Source: Epinephelus fuscoguttatus (lineage: Eukaryota; Chordata; Actinopteri; Perciformes; Serranidae). Taken from it: a DNA stretch of 64,000 nucleotides. The stretch covers positions 32,326,322 to 32,390,321 of the forward strand of contig NC_064753.1 of the NCBI RefSeq assembly GCF_011397635.1, written 5' to 3'. The first letter of the stretch is position 1; the number at the start of each line of letters is the position of its first letter. This document shows positions 1 to 13,900 of the stretch, in pieces. Below the pieces are notes generated by a model. That model had not been told where the DNA came from. It saw nothing but the letters and a program-made list of their open reading frames with translations, and searched no databases. The position numbers were made by a program, and so were the translations under genes.

Positions 1-1789
1 GAAGTACTTTAACACAATAAAAAACGTGACTTAACTGTGATAGAGAGCTGCTGATTTTCAAGTCAGTACAGAACAACTCATAATAAAAATCAAAGATGAT
101 GAAGGATTGTTTCTTTACACACTGAGTGGAGTGCTGCTCGTTATGTCTGAAATAGAGCTGGATTACAAACTACTAAAAACCCTTTAAGTCTGCCACTATA
201 TCAGATTTTCAAACGACTGCATTTCAAAAAAAGCAGAAACCTTTATATTTTTGCTATTGCTTGCTTGTAATTTTATACTGTATTTTTTACCTTTTTTTAT
301 TAAGTTGTATTGTTTCATTGCGTCATTGTTTCATCGTTGTTGTTTTTGGTTGGTTATAGACCCTTTTACAGCTGACATCATTAAAGATAAGCATGCCCAT
401 GTTTGTAACAGCAGTGGCATTTTGTCCTAGCCATCTAGATGAGTTAGAAAGCTTTAAACATTGAATTAAAACTGGGTGTCAGTATCAATGTTCCAACATG
501 ATCACAACTGTTTCAGAGCAACAGGTTTCATTTTAACAAGTGTCTGTGCTAACTTGTGACTCAGCCGAAAATGTCAACATTGCTTGTCTTGACAGCAGGT
601 GTTGAAAACTCGAACAAAACATGTAAGTGTCGTTGTAAAAGCCCCCAATTTTACTTTATCATTCATTCATTAACTGTAACCGCTTATCATGTTAGGGGTC
701 GCAGGGTGCTGGAGCCTATCCCAGCTGACATTGGGCGAGAGGCAGGGTACACCCTGGATAGGTGGCCAGACTGTCACAAAGCTGACACATAGAGACCAGA
801 CCATTCATGCTCACATTCACACCTGGAAGCCAATTTAGAGTCACCAATTAACCTGCATATCTTTGGACTGTGGGAGGAAGCTGGAGTACCCAAAGAAAAC
901 CCACACACAAAAGGGCTCTCCTACCACAGGACCCCCCTTGCCGTGAGGCAACAATGCTAACCAATGTACCACCGTGCCGCCAATATTACTTTAATCAATT
1001 CTAAATACATACTCATCTTTGTTTATTATCTATGCATTTACAGAGTGACACATTAGGCTAAAGGTCACCTGTTAGCACGGTTACTCGTTAAACTCAAATA
1101 CCGGCGGCGTCTGTGGCTGCAAGCTGTTAAACATGTCGACTACCACTGGCCTGAGGACACGATCAAAAATTCTCTAGGTACAGTAAAACAGAAGCAGAAT
1201 TCATGGCAGCTCAGCTGTCAGCTGTAACCATTACAGCTGTATCATCGAGTACTGAACTAGCTAGAAGGCCAACAATACAAAAAACACTGTGCCATGCAGG
1301 TGCAATTCTCTATTAAGACATAGTTTTCAGGTTTGTTGATTATAAAGTGAGCCTCATATGTGGTGGTCTTGTGTCCTTGTCTCTGGGCTAGGGATGATTC
1401 CTGATTTAAAGACACAAAAGTCTCTGAGTCATGGTGTCTGACATTCATTACATGACCACAGATAACGTTGTCATAAGCATCTGTAAACAACTGAATGTTG
1501 AGCTAACCGTTCACTAATGGTACACGGATCTGGAAGTTGATCACCATTTGTCAAAGTCCGTATGTCATGATTTTTGGTGGTTAATGCCCTTGCATATTTT
1601 GACAAGTTAATACACTTCATCATACTTCCGTTGCCATCCTCCTTGCACATGCTTACGAACATCATAATGTTTCTAAAATGTAAAAAGGTCTGTAATATCT
1701 AAACCTGAAGAGCTAACTGAAAAAGCCTGTATTTGTAAAGTCTTATGAGCTTGTGATCAATCAGTTTTTCTATCTGTATCTTACCTCAG
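1..1789 (+). other. epha6 intron upstream of first in-window exon
   Basis: No coding exon could be supported here. The first recognisable exon begins after the cttacctcag acceptor at 1,789. A teleost dispersed repeat occupies about 660-981. The remainder is AT-rich unique-looking sequence with only short chance reading frames. Confidence 0.6.
660..981 (+). repeat. Teleost dispersed repeat, copy 1
   Basis: It contains the landmarks ctggagcctatcccagctga, gacacatagagacc, agtcaccaattaacctgcat and tttggactgtgggaggaagc, which I recognise as a very abundant fish interspersed repeat. A second, shorter copy in the same orientation lies at about 27,490-27,690. The family (SINE or LINE 3' end) is not certain. 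It is degenerate and non-coding. Confidence 0.75.
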
Positions 1790-1939
1790 GTATATGTGGA
1801 GCTGCGCTTCACACTGAGAGACTGCAACTCCATTCCTTGGGTTTCTGGCACCTGTAAGGAAACCTTCAACCTCTTTTACCTGCAGACAGAAGATCCGCTT
1901 CCTGCAGGGACGCGGTTTCGACCTACTGACTATGCTAAG
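1790..1939 (+). CDS. epha6: epha6 exon: ligand-binding domain, part 1
   Basis: Fifty codons (phase 0 to phase 0) beginning [16 protein letters not shown] and including the GTCKETFNL motif typical of EphA ligand-binding domains. The acceptor is ttacctcag. The donor is AAG|gttggc, a weak match to consensus. In most Eph genes this sequence is part of one exon of about 660 bp. Confidence 0.93.
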
Positions 1940-4900
1940 GTTGGCTATCTGAGCTGTATCATGAAAAGACTGTTGTGCCATTGGTATCATTCAGTAGTGA
2001 TGAACTGTGCTTATATGTTGGTTTTTTTTTGTTGGCTTTAAAGGTGGACACCATAGCGGCGGATGAGAGTTTTACACAGACAGATCTCGGAGATCGTGTT
2101 CTTCGTCTCAACACTGAGGTCAGGGAGGTGGGGCCGGTGACACAGAAGGGCTTCTACTTGGCCTTCCAAGATGTGGGAGCTTGTATTGCGCTTGTGTCTG
2201 TGAAGGTCAGTGAACAGAGGTGGTGCAGCTTATGTTTGCATGAACTACAGCCATGAACCTGTCAATTCTATTTCTTTTTAAAAGACTGGCAGTGCTTCAA
2301 CATCCTGTTTTTCCTTTTCACATAAGGTTTTCTATAAACGCTGCCCGTCGACTTTACGGAACCTGGCAGCATTTCCTGACACGGTGCCACACATGGACTC
2401 ATCCTCTCTGGTGGAAGTAAGGGGTGCATGTGTGGAGAATGCAGAGGAAAGGGACACGCCCAAACTGTACTGTGGTGCTGATGGAGACTGGCTGGTACCA
2501 CTGGGCCGCTGCGTCTGTAGTATCGGCCACGAGGAGATGGATGGTTACTGCCGGGGTAAGAAAGTGTGTTTGTGTTTGCACTAATTTTAGAGCAGGAATC
2601 TAACCAACAGTGCACTGAAGCTGCAGATACGGAGAAGGAATCAAACACACAGAGAGAGAAATGGGGAGTGGGAAGAGAAGGCATTGCATTACATTAACAG
2701 ATCTCAAGGGCCTCACCAGTCATCTTCAGGAGTTTGAGTTTACAGAACTGCTATTCCCTCCTCTCCTTCTAAGATCCCGCAGCCTTGTCTGATCCTCTCC
2801 ATCCACATCTCTCTTCATCTCTTAACAGCTCCACCTCCCCCTCATCATCTTCTCTCCTCTCTTGTCCACTTTGTTTACGCTTCACTTACGCCCCCCTCTT
2901 TCTCCTCCGTGTCCCTTTTATTTGCTCTCTTTTCATTCTTCCCCTTTTAATTCTCACGCTTGCATACTCTCATCGCCATCCTTTTCTGCTATGACATCCT
3001 AAACAATGTGAGTATGAAAAGATTAGTGTATGTCACCAAGGACTTCCTGACATTTCAAAATCATTACTTTGGCTCTCACGAGAACTCTCTGGACTCTATC
3101 AATTATTTGGTTCAAATAGGAAAGTAATTTCTTGTAATATTAAGCTGTTTTTGGATTCTCTGCTGTTTATACGTCTGCTGCCTTGATAAAGGCCATGTTT
3201 TGGTAGATGACTGCATACACTTTCCCCCATAACCTTTGCATAAACACTCTGAAACCTAAGAACTTTGATAAATACCACAAAGCCTCTATAAAAGCCTTTT
3301 TTTTTTGGGATGCCTCCTCACTAATTAGTCGTATCAGCATTACCCAAATGTGCTCCATTGTCAGCAAAACAGATTATGAAAAAAAGTTTAAGAAACTGTC
3401 GAGTTGTTCCAGATAGTCTTTGGCCTGGTTTCTCAATTTGACTGTGCAGACAGACTGGGGGCTAGCTGGCTAATTGCCTTCATTTGTTAGTTTCACAGCT
3501 AATTTAGCCCGCACCTAGTCTTTTTTAAAAACTCCCCCAACCCTCTGTTTCATTTACGCAGCTTAGACTTACTGTTGTAATTAAGGCAGGTGCTAAATGG
3601 AGCCACACTGCATGATTACAATTGGAGTGCACCTCGTGTTACTCGCTACGTTTTGCAGACTTACAGAAGTCTCAGCTGGTTGGGGTAAAATTCATGTAGT
3701 GCCCCTGTGGTGATGTGGTTACTCAGGTTATTACAGAGAGAACTCCAACAGTCATTAGCACAGCTGATATGTAGGACAGGCTGTAATATCTCCTTTATTT
3801 GCTCCTCGGGTGTAATTTTTTCTTTTTATCTTCTTCTCTTTTATCTGCTTCTTATTTATCCTTTCTCTCTCTTGCTCTCAATCATCTCAAAGATGTAGTT
3901 AAACAACACAGAAGCCTGTCAGGAGAGATTACTGATGAGACGGCAGCTTAGGAGCAGCACTCTCATGGTGTCCCTCGTATATGTCCTACATCTATATCCT
4001 CCCCGTTCCTCCTCTTTGGCTGACAGTAGTTGCTTCTCCCGTTTGTACTGTAGTTGCAACAGTGTCTAGAGGATCTTGGCAGCCGCTGCGATGAATGGGT
4101 CAGTAACTCATGTAGCAGTAACCCACTTGGCATTTGGAGAACAATGCGGTTTGTCTGTTTATTCAGTCGTACTCAGTCGAACTAACAAAACTAAGGTGTC
4201 AGACTTCTGAGGTAGGGCTGGGCAATATATATTGATACTGTATCAATATGAGACAAGATATTGTCTAAGATTATGGATATTTTAATGTCGTAAATGTTGT
4301 CTGTTCCTGGTTTTAAAGGCTGCGTTACTTTAAAGTGATGCAATTCTCTGAACGTACCAGACTGTTCTAGCTGTTCTATTATTTGCCTTTACCCACTTAG
4401 TCATTATATCCACATTACTGAGTTGACAGTAGGAATCTAATGCAATTTTCTACTGCAACACTGACATATATTTTGATATAATATTTACCTAAAATCTATT
4501 TAGAAGCAGCTCATGCATTAAATAACCAGGCAGGAATGTCTGTTTTCAGCTAATTCAGCAAATTACACAACTGAAAAATCCGGTGTTTTGTCACATTCAT
4601 GAAAGAAAGTGTAGAAATATAATATTGCCATAAACCACTCCTGTTATTGATTCGTTACACTGCTCACAATGGTCTAATACAGCCAGAGATATTAAAAAGG
4701 ACAGCTTCCGACCTCAGTATAAACGCTATGGCAATATCTCTGACAGTTGACAGATGTACAGTGTATCGGCTCACAGTACACAGTATATCATCCTGCTGCC
4801 CAACTCCAGTTGGCAGAACTGAGCTCAGGAAGATTTGAGGATGTTTCAGGGTTCTCAAAAAAAAAAAAAAAAAAACACTCTAGTTCTCTTGGTGTTTGGT

Positions 4901-7900
4901 ATCTGTTAGACTGCAGGTATTATTGCAACTCTAGTTTTGGACTTGCTATTAAACCTTGAATAATAGCTGGATAATTTTCAATGAAACAGTAGTGAACAGC
5001 TTCTGTCAGACAGCACAAAATCACACTTTATTCCTTCCTTTCCTTTATCCGTTATTACACACATGCATATCTATATTTTTCAAAATATATGATAAATAGT
5101 AAGTGTAGTACACAATGGTTATTGCACAAAGTTCATTATGGCTTTATTGTCAGCAGCAAGAGAACTGCAATATAATTCCAAGCATTAAAGCTGCACATTA
5201 ATAATAATATATGTGAATATAGCCCACATACTGCATGATCTGATACATCAGCACTAATACTGACATTATTAATTCAGTTTATCAGTGTGGTTGTAAGATT
5301 CAGTGTTTCCGCTATCAGCTATCGTTCAAGCATGGCAAGCTGTGCCACAGCAACCCCTGACCTCAGGGTACATTACGTGAAAACTACATGAGAATTCCAC
5401 CAAGTTATACAGATATTAAATTTTGTGGAAAGAAACCACTAGTATCAGGAACAGTAGAAATATATAGAGAGAAGAATCAGTGCATCTATAAGACATACTG
5501 TGTAATAGTTTCTGGAAATCCCAAGAAGTTAAGAAAAAGAAGAATAAAATTAAATTAGGAAAAATAAAGGACTATAAAGATAGATAATAAAAAATAAGAT
5601 CATATGAAATAACATAAAATTATACAATACAATATAAAATAATATAAGATTATTCAATACAATACAAAATAAAATAATATAAAATTATACAATACGATAC
5701 AATACAATACAATATAATATAGTATAATATAATACAATACAATATAAATCTGTTGTCTCTAAAAAATAATAAACTGTCACTACTACTTTCTTAATTACTG
5801 AACATAAAAGTTAGCCCTAGCATGTGTATACATGATGCTAAAATTAGAAAATTAGTTAAACACTGGTAACTTAATGGCTGCAAAATCGCTGTGGAAACAC
5901 ATCCCTATAATCTCAGCACTAACATTAGCCTTAGCGTGCACAGCTAAATGCATCTATTGTTTAGTTTATTATTAATTACAATCACAGAAAAATGTAATCA
6001 ACCACAATATTTTAATACAGAGTTTAAAACTAACACAATGAAGCACAGCAAAGTGCCACACTAGCGTTAAGGTTAATCAATAAGAGTGCTGACAAGGGTT
6101 GTGATACAGAGCTGTACACAGGTACCTATGTGATAGCTGTGACCAGGTACTACTAGAAAATGTAGTCAATGTGATGATAATTGATATTTTACTGCATGTG
6201 CAATGTTAGCAAAATCCAACATGCCCTGTAAATAAAACTTGAAAATTGAGGCCTACAGTATATTTCCACTTTTGACAGAGCTAGTCTGGCAGTTTCCCCT
6301 TGTGTCAAGTTTCTGTGTCTGCTACACATTTCCCAGAGTTATCTCTGCACTGGATGAACAGACATGAACTTATCATCTCACTGTGTCAGAAAGAAAACAA
6401 GTATATTTCCCAAAATGGCTGTTCCTTTAAGACTCAGCCTTCTCTGAAATACTGTTGTAGCATCCTGGGTAAAAGAATCCGGAGATATTGCTATGCTCTT
6501 TTGTTTTGCTGTGCAGGAGTTATAGTCGGGTTCAGAAATGTCAGGGACCATCTATTGAGTTTGAGCTGCTGTGCGATTCTCAAACGGCATCTTTGAACTC
6601 ATTAACTTTAGGTTAGCAGAGGTGATCAATGCTAACAACACATTATGGCCTTGCAATTAATGATTTATGGGCTTTAATGAATTACGGCCAATTCTTTTTT
6701 TCCTCATCAATAATTTCCATAGGTCTCGCAGAGCTTGTGCTGTGCTGAAGATGTGCACTTTGCAAGTAGTTGCAGGAAGTTTAGGCATGAACTTGCGGTG
6801 ACTTCTGCTTTCTCCTCGTTTTCATTTTGGAACACTGCTTCAAAGGGTACTGTGATCAAAGCTGTCTGAGAGGCAGCATGGGGAAAGAGCAAAAGAGGGA
6901 GAGAGAGCGTGCGCGAGAGCGAGCAAGAGAGAGAGAATAGGGAAAACCCCAACGCTCCCAAATATAAGCAGAGCTCTGCGCTAACACGTCCATCTTTCCC
7001 TCCCAGCTGCCTAAACAAAGGCATCAGCGCTTATCAAACCCTGCTTTCCACCCCAATAGCATTCTGCCAGACTGTTTTGACATCTCAATCGAGTGCTTTA
7101 TTATTCTATTCCTTTCATTCAGTGTCAGCCACAAGAGGATTACTCAGAGATAGGCTGGTTATATCATGACCTAGATAAGGCAACATCATAGTGCTAATGC
7201 TATTTGTTCCACATCCTTTCGTCACACCATCATATTCAAAAGGAGACACTGAATTGTGGGGGAAGCTAATAGAGAAGTCCTTTTGAATTTCATTTGAATC
7301 AGAATAAATATGCAGACAAGACCAAACACCAGTTGGCTAAGTGATTATATACAATAGCAGAAAAATCTTCTATATTCAAATATTCTAGTCTCAACAAAAC
7401 CTTTTCAGTGATAATGTTTGCAGCTAACACCTCCTGTACTTTTCACAGAGTCGATACCTACGCAGCCCGGTTTCTCTTCTTACTGTAAAAACAAATAGTG
7501 AGGAAGCAAGTTAACAGAGATTTTCAGAATCGCACAAAAAGTCCATTAGTGTTTTCCCTTTTCTCTTTTTTCCCCATGACCCATCCATGTCAGAGTTCTC
7601 CAGAAATCGACAATACTTAGCCTGCTCACTGATGACCCCTGCTGTCTCGAGACACAAGATTGATCAGGCAGGAAAAGTACAAACTTGTGACCTTGAATTC
7701 AGGTAAAGTGGAATAGGAAATGAGGAAATCAATACGTTCTCTTAGTTGTATCTGAGCCACTGTGCCCCTCTTCTGTCCATTAAGGACTGTGTTTACTCCG
7801 GCCTCTAACGCAGCTCAGCCAGACTAGAGCATCACTCATTCTCTGTGAACTTCCCATCTGCATATCAAAGCTGAGAGTCCAGAGTAAACATAGTCTCTGG

Positions 7901-10900
7901 CTCCATCTGTTTCTGACAACGTAAAGCCAAGAGAAAACTTCCAACACAACACACCCAAACAACTCAAAATCTCTTAGTTGGCACGTCATTACTTTCCTGC
8001 AAATGTGCAGGTGATGAACTTCCTTTGACCGAGCCCCTCGTAGGTTATCTGTTGACACTCCACTCTCAATCGTTCATAAGCAATAACCTGAAGGCAAAGT
8101 TTAATCATTGCAAGATGCTTTTAAAAAAGTGTCTTTTTTTAAGGATCAAATTACAGTGAGTAATTTAAAAGGGATCACCTGTTGAACCCGTAGTTAATTA
8201 TCACCAGACGGCAGTTTCCCTCAGCTCTGCGGAGCTGTGCAGCATCTTCCAGCTCATTGTTTTGCTTTTCCGGCCGCATCTTTACTGTTTTGATTCACTT
8301 ACTGCTCTTATCAGCAATGTTTACAGCAGGCAGGCAGCCTTTTTCATGGGAAAACACTCTTCAAAATGCACTTTTCGTAACCTGCCGAGCACCAAACGGC
8401 ACACAGGCAAAGAGTTTAGCAGCTAAAGAGCCAATTACTTCCCTTAGTAGTTGGTGGAGGGAGTGAATTTTGGACACAAGCTCAACTCCAAATAAATGTA
8501 GCTCCATATCTGGTGCATATAAAGTAATAATGTAACAATCTTGCCTTCATAGCTTGTTGTGCCGCCCTCAAGTGGCCAAACACTTTCGGTATGGTACCTT
8601 TGGAACCAAAAGTAACCCTTCAGACATAGTACCTAGACCCTACAGTAGCGTTTCGCCTGCAAACAGTACTCTTGAATGTGGGCAGGGTTGTTGTCACTCT
8701 CCGTCCAGCACTCCTTGTATTTCCTCATTACCGGTGACACAGAGGGTTGTTTATTGTCCACAGAAAGAGGCTGCACGCAGACATTTTCACAACAAAATGA
8801 CACAGGCCACAATGAGATATTTAAAAATAGTGGGTTTGTGTATTTAGTCCATCTAAGGCAAGCTCGGGGGTTTGGTGTTGCCGTAGCCCACAGGAACAAG
8901 GCTCCACAATGCTTTTTTTTTCTCCATGTGAGGACTGGGATATATTCAGTTAACATAACCTGGTCGACATTAATATATATAAACACTTGAAGAGCCACTC
9001 ATTACTAAAATTTCGAATCTGCTTGTGAACTCTGAGTAACATCACAAGTTAACGTTCGCCTTAAAACTTGCTGGCAGTTGGCCCAGTGAATTATTTTTTT
9101 TCCCTAAAGGCAGAAAAACATCCTTTCATTCTATAGTTAGAGTTCTAATGAAACCCTCTACGGTATGAACAGTGGTTACATGAGCCTCAAACCAGTATTG
9201 ACCAATCAACGGACTGCAGTGTTCACAGCTCCACCTTTTAGTACCAGATCTCTGTGCTAGGCACCCCAACAGAGGGGGCACCAAAAATGGGAACGGTATG
9301 GAACGACATAATTGGTACCATCCACAACTTTTCACAGTGGAAACAAAAAAGAGTGTTACTTGTTATGTAACACTCACAGCTAAATAGGATTTAAGAGTCA
9401 AAGAGAAGCTATGGCTCCACACCATTCACAGTATATCATCAAGACCAGTAGCACGCCGGTGTCATCAATTAAAGACTCCCAAGCTATTTAAAGCTGCAAC
9501 TATTTGTGGAAAATAATAACCAAAATTAGTTTTTTAAATAATTCTATTAGTCATTTCAGTTATTTTTAAAGCAAAAATGCCAAACATTTATTGTTTCCTG
9601 CCTCTCAAAGGTAGGGATTCCTTCATCATATATGATAGTGAATTGAATGTCTTTGGTTTTTGAACTATTTGACAAATAAAACAAGACATCTGAAAACATC
9701 TCCTGACATTTTTCACTGTTTTCTGACACTTAACAGACCAAATGATTAATTGAATAATCAACAAAATAATCTGCAGAGTGATTGAAAATGAGAAAAGAAT
9801 GTCTGTTTCAGCCCTGAAGCTATTAACTGGTGAAACGTACTGTGTCTGCGTCACTGTTGTGTGTTTTGTGTGTACAGCAGGATTTGCTCTGAATGGGATT
9901 TGGTGCCAATATTGTCCTTTTCATGAATAAGAATGCGTTCCATGACAAAAAGCCAAACAACTGATAGTGTACAAATTGGATCTCATTATGTGCCTGTGTG
10001 TGCACATGTGTGTGGGGGGATGTTTTCAAACTTTTTGATAGAAATAGTGGTATGAGTATTGTAATTGCTTTTTGGTGGTGCTCTTCCCAGCGAATACCAG
10101 AGAGCAGGGAGCAGCTGGAAATTCAAATGAATCTGTGTGTTTGTTGCCTTTGGCAGGAGCTCAGTGTAGGAGGAAAGTAATATCCAAGTGACTGAGGTGC
10201 CTCAAAAATTGGAAGCTGGGTGACAAATTACTCTTCTCATTAGGAGCTTAGCAGCGACGGTAATTTTGGCGCGGATTTCTGTCTGAGTGTCAATCTTTCG
10301 TCTCATCCCTTTTACATATCTTAATACTCAATTATGTCCACCTGTTTATGCAGATTGTTTTTCCTTGTATCTTTCCCTTCAGTTACTTGCATATTTCATT
10401 TTTTCGGTCTGCTGTGCATGTCATCTCTCATTTGCTCCCTCATTTAAAAACGCTGACCATTGCTATTTAAAGAAATGCACTTTACTCACCTTTGACCACT
10501 GCATTCTAAGGAAATAAAGCTGTGTAAAATACAATGGAGAAGAATACATAGCTATGTAGAAAGCAAATTTGAATAGCATTCAACACTGGTAACTTAAAAT
10601 TCATAAACTAAAGAACTAATCAAAAATAATTATGCACAGATTAATCCGCATCAGAAATAATTGTTAGTTGTAGCACTAAATCTGGTCAGGTGAAGCCAGA
10701 ACTGGTGATTTTTACCTGCACATACTGGAAAAATTGGCAAAAGTTTTACTTAAAGATGTACTTTCAAACATCTTTCTATCAAACAAAGACAAAAAGAGGT
10801 TGGCAATTTTTAAGTTATTGGTATTTTTAGCTTGAGGTGCCTTTATATATAATTTATGGAGACCTGAAAGCCAATCAGAAATGAGAATTTTAAAGCGTAT

Positions 10901-13900
10901 AGTTATACTTACAGGGATATCATGATATAATTTTAGTTTAGCTGGGAACAAGAGATGAGTTTTATTCCACTCGCTCATATTGGATTTATTATAGATGAAA
11001 AATGTTGAAGGTCAAAGCTCGGCCAGATCAATCTCAGTGGGAGGGGAACAAGGGGAGACGTATTCAAAACAGTCCTATTTGTCTTTTCTCAAAATAATTT
11101 TCCAGGCTGGTGTGACAGACTTCTGCAGGGTCTCCACACAAAGGCCTGTATTATCAGCTGAACGAGCAACTGAACTGCTGATGGTGCGACTGGAAATACT
11201 TTAACAAGTTTCTAGCCTCGGGTAGCCTCACGTAACAACAATCTAGCCCGAGGTGGAAAGTCTTATCCTCACTCAACCAGTACTCTCCCACCGGTCTCCC
11301 AAGCTGACAAATATTTAGATACTAGAGACACTGCATCACTTGGTCCGCATTATAATCTGAGGGATTTAGTGTTTCTACATCTACTGAATTTATTGGATCT
11401 TCATTACTGCATGAATATTACAAGCAATTTAATTCAATTTACTTTTTTCACCAATGATAACCCACTCAGTGACAATAATTTTTTTACGAGGAGTCCTGGG
11501 CACAGTAGCAGATACTGTACGGGTAGCAGCTGGACATCATTCATGTAGCACAGTATGAAACTTATCACTCTATAATAAAAAGGGCTGATATCAACAGAAT
11601 GATTATAGTGGTAATGTTTCCTCAGTGGAGGTAATAATGCCTCAGACAATAACAGAATTATGTAACATGGTTTGTCACTGATGATGTGAGGAAAAAATAA
11701 ATAAATGAGGCTCCCTACTTGTAGTAATTTCGGGAAAAATATCAAAATACTAAAATTATAAAATCCTGCTGGCTGTCTGGCATGAAGTAAAGTCTTGATT
11801 GAATTCCCCAAATGAGTTACTTTTTTCCTCTATCATTCTCCGTCATATAGCTGGCATATTTATTTGATAATTTTGAAAATTATTACCCCACCCACGCACA
11901 TCTATTCTCATAGAAAGCACTTAAGTTAAAGTTATCCCCAGATTTCCCAGAATATGATATAATCACACTAATAGCGCTTTATTTTTCTCCGCTGAGATAA
12001 GTCTGGGAAGAAGGAGGCAATCTGCAATGGTTTTGCATTCTTCTGATAAGCCTTAAGGGAAAAAAGCAGCATGTGGAGAGATGGGAAAAGGAAAAATATT
12101 GGAAGATGGGAAAAAAAAAACAAGAAAAGGTGAGAACTGTGGCAGAGCAAAACAGTTAGAGAAATATTGGAGAGATAAGGAAAGGAGAGTTGGTTGAATT
12201 GATGGGGGGGGAGAAGGAAATGGAAAGGTAAAATAGGAGAGACCTGGAGGAAGTAATGAGGTGGGAAAGTGAACTACGGTGAGGATGGAAAACTGAAGAA
12301 TACTTAGGTCAGCAAAACGGACCAGGTAAGTGGATGGAGGTTTTAGACTGAAAGCAGGCTATAATTGCATTTTCATAATACATTATTTGTATGTTAATAT
12401 GTAGGCCTGTTTCTTTAACCCGCCTGATGAGAAATAAAAACTTTCCTCTGTGTGTATTCAGGGGAATTTGGGAATGGGGACTTTATTAAACCTGCTGATT
12501 AAAACAAATGGACTCGAGAGTATTTTCCATCGCTTAATTCTACAGTATCCTTTACCCCTATAATTTCCCCATTGAAACTCCTAAAAACTCAAAAGCCTTA
12601 AACATATGTATTTGTGTGCACTGTAAGATGATATTCCATATATTCTGCTGTTACACCATTTTGTTTTAGCTGTACAGAGCTGATTGCACACCGCCATGTG
12701 GTAACTGCCCAGGAAACTGTCGACATGCAAGCAAAGTATTTTTAAAAGCGACTACAACCACTACAGTCTGCAGCTGCAATGAAGGGCAGGTGCTTCGGTG
12801 AACCCGCATTTCTGGAAGAAATGCGGGGTAGCTTGTAGCTGCATAGTGTAGGAGGACAATGGAAATCACTGTAATTACCAAAGATCTCTAGATATTTGGA
12901 CAATTTACCATTCATCTGAGGTGTGACGGAAATGTTATCCCAACCTAGTGTTTCTTCTGGTTGTTGTCATATATTGCTAGCGCCATAACTCAGGGTATTC
13001 AGACAGCAGCATTATCAGCTATCCTCCATCTTGTCTTGCTAACTTGACATTAACGTTAAATTACCTGTTTTGTGTCAATAAAATATCTGGTACTTGCTAA
13101 TAGCTTTAAGTCTTAATTAAAGAAGTATTGTGGTGGTGAAAAGGCCTAGAAATATTTGACCCTTAAGGTCAAGTTAAAAGCAAAACATGTTTACTAAGAC
13201 TGAGCAACCCTGAATGGTCTCACTCTGGGGAAAAGTCTAAGAGCAGAGTGACCTGGCAAACATTGTGATGGTGAAACACTGTGATGTATACACAGGAAAA
13301 GTTAGGTATGATGTTTATCTGAGGAGGAGTATAAGAATGTTCAGTGAACTGCTGTATGGGGCTGTCTCATTGTTGCGGTATGTGAAGTTGTATGTTGTGT
13401 CTTCAATAAAGTCCTGCAAGGCTGCAAGAGTGTCTCTGAATCATACGAGTCTTTCTTCAACAGTAGTGTAATTCAAAAGCTCAATTATTATCACAGTGTT
13501 TACACATTACTCCCATATTTTGGAGGGTGCCTTGTTAGCTCTCTTACTGAGAGTTGGGTGCGTTCAGCAAAGCATCTCAATAATGCTGATGCATAGACAT
13601 GAGCTGGCTGATCAATAGTTCTTCACGGTAAATCATGGCAACGACCGAGAGGAAAACCAAGGAAACAAATATTCCTGACGCAGAAATTGAGATGCTTGTT
13701 TGTGAGCTGGAGGTTAGAAAGGACATAGCCTATTTGTCACGTAACAGTTCAAGGAGGACCCAAATGACAAACCAAACGAACTGACAAAGAACAAAGGGAA
13801 ACGCACAGAAAACTAATCACAAGAATGAGACACAGCTGGAGTACGAGGACACAGGCAAAAGGAGGGAAATGGAGATTGGCTAACAAGGGTGTGGTTGGGA

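Noticed and set aside
2268..2684. 138-codon open frame on the minus strand
   Set aside because: It is antisense to the epha6 exon at 2,327-2,555 and has no recognisable domain.
11434..11811. 125-codon minus-strand frame with hydrophobic stretches
   Set aside because: It lies inside an intron, low-complexity and AT-rich. There are no splice or promoter signals and no family resemblance.
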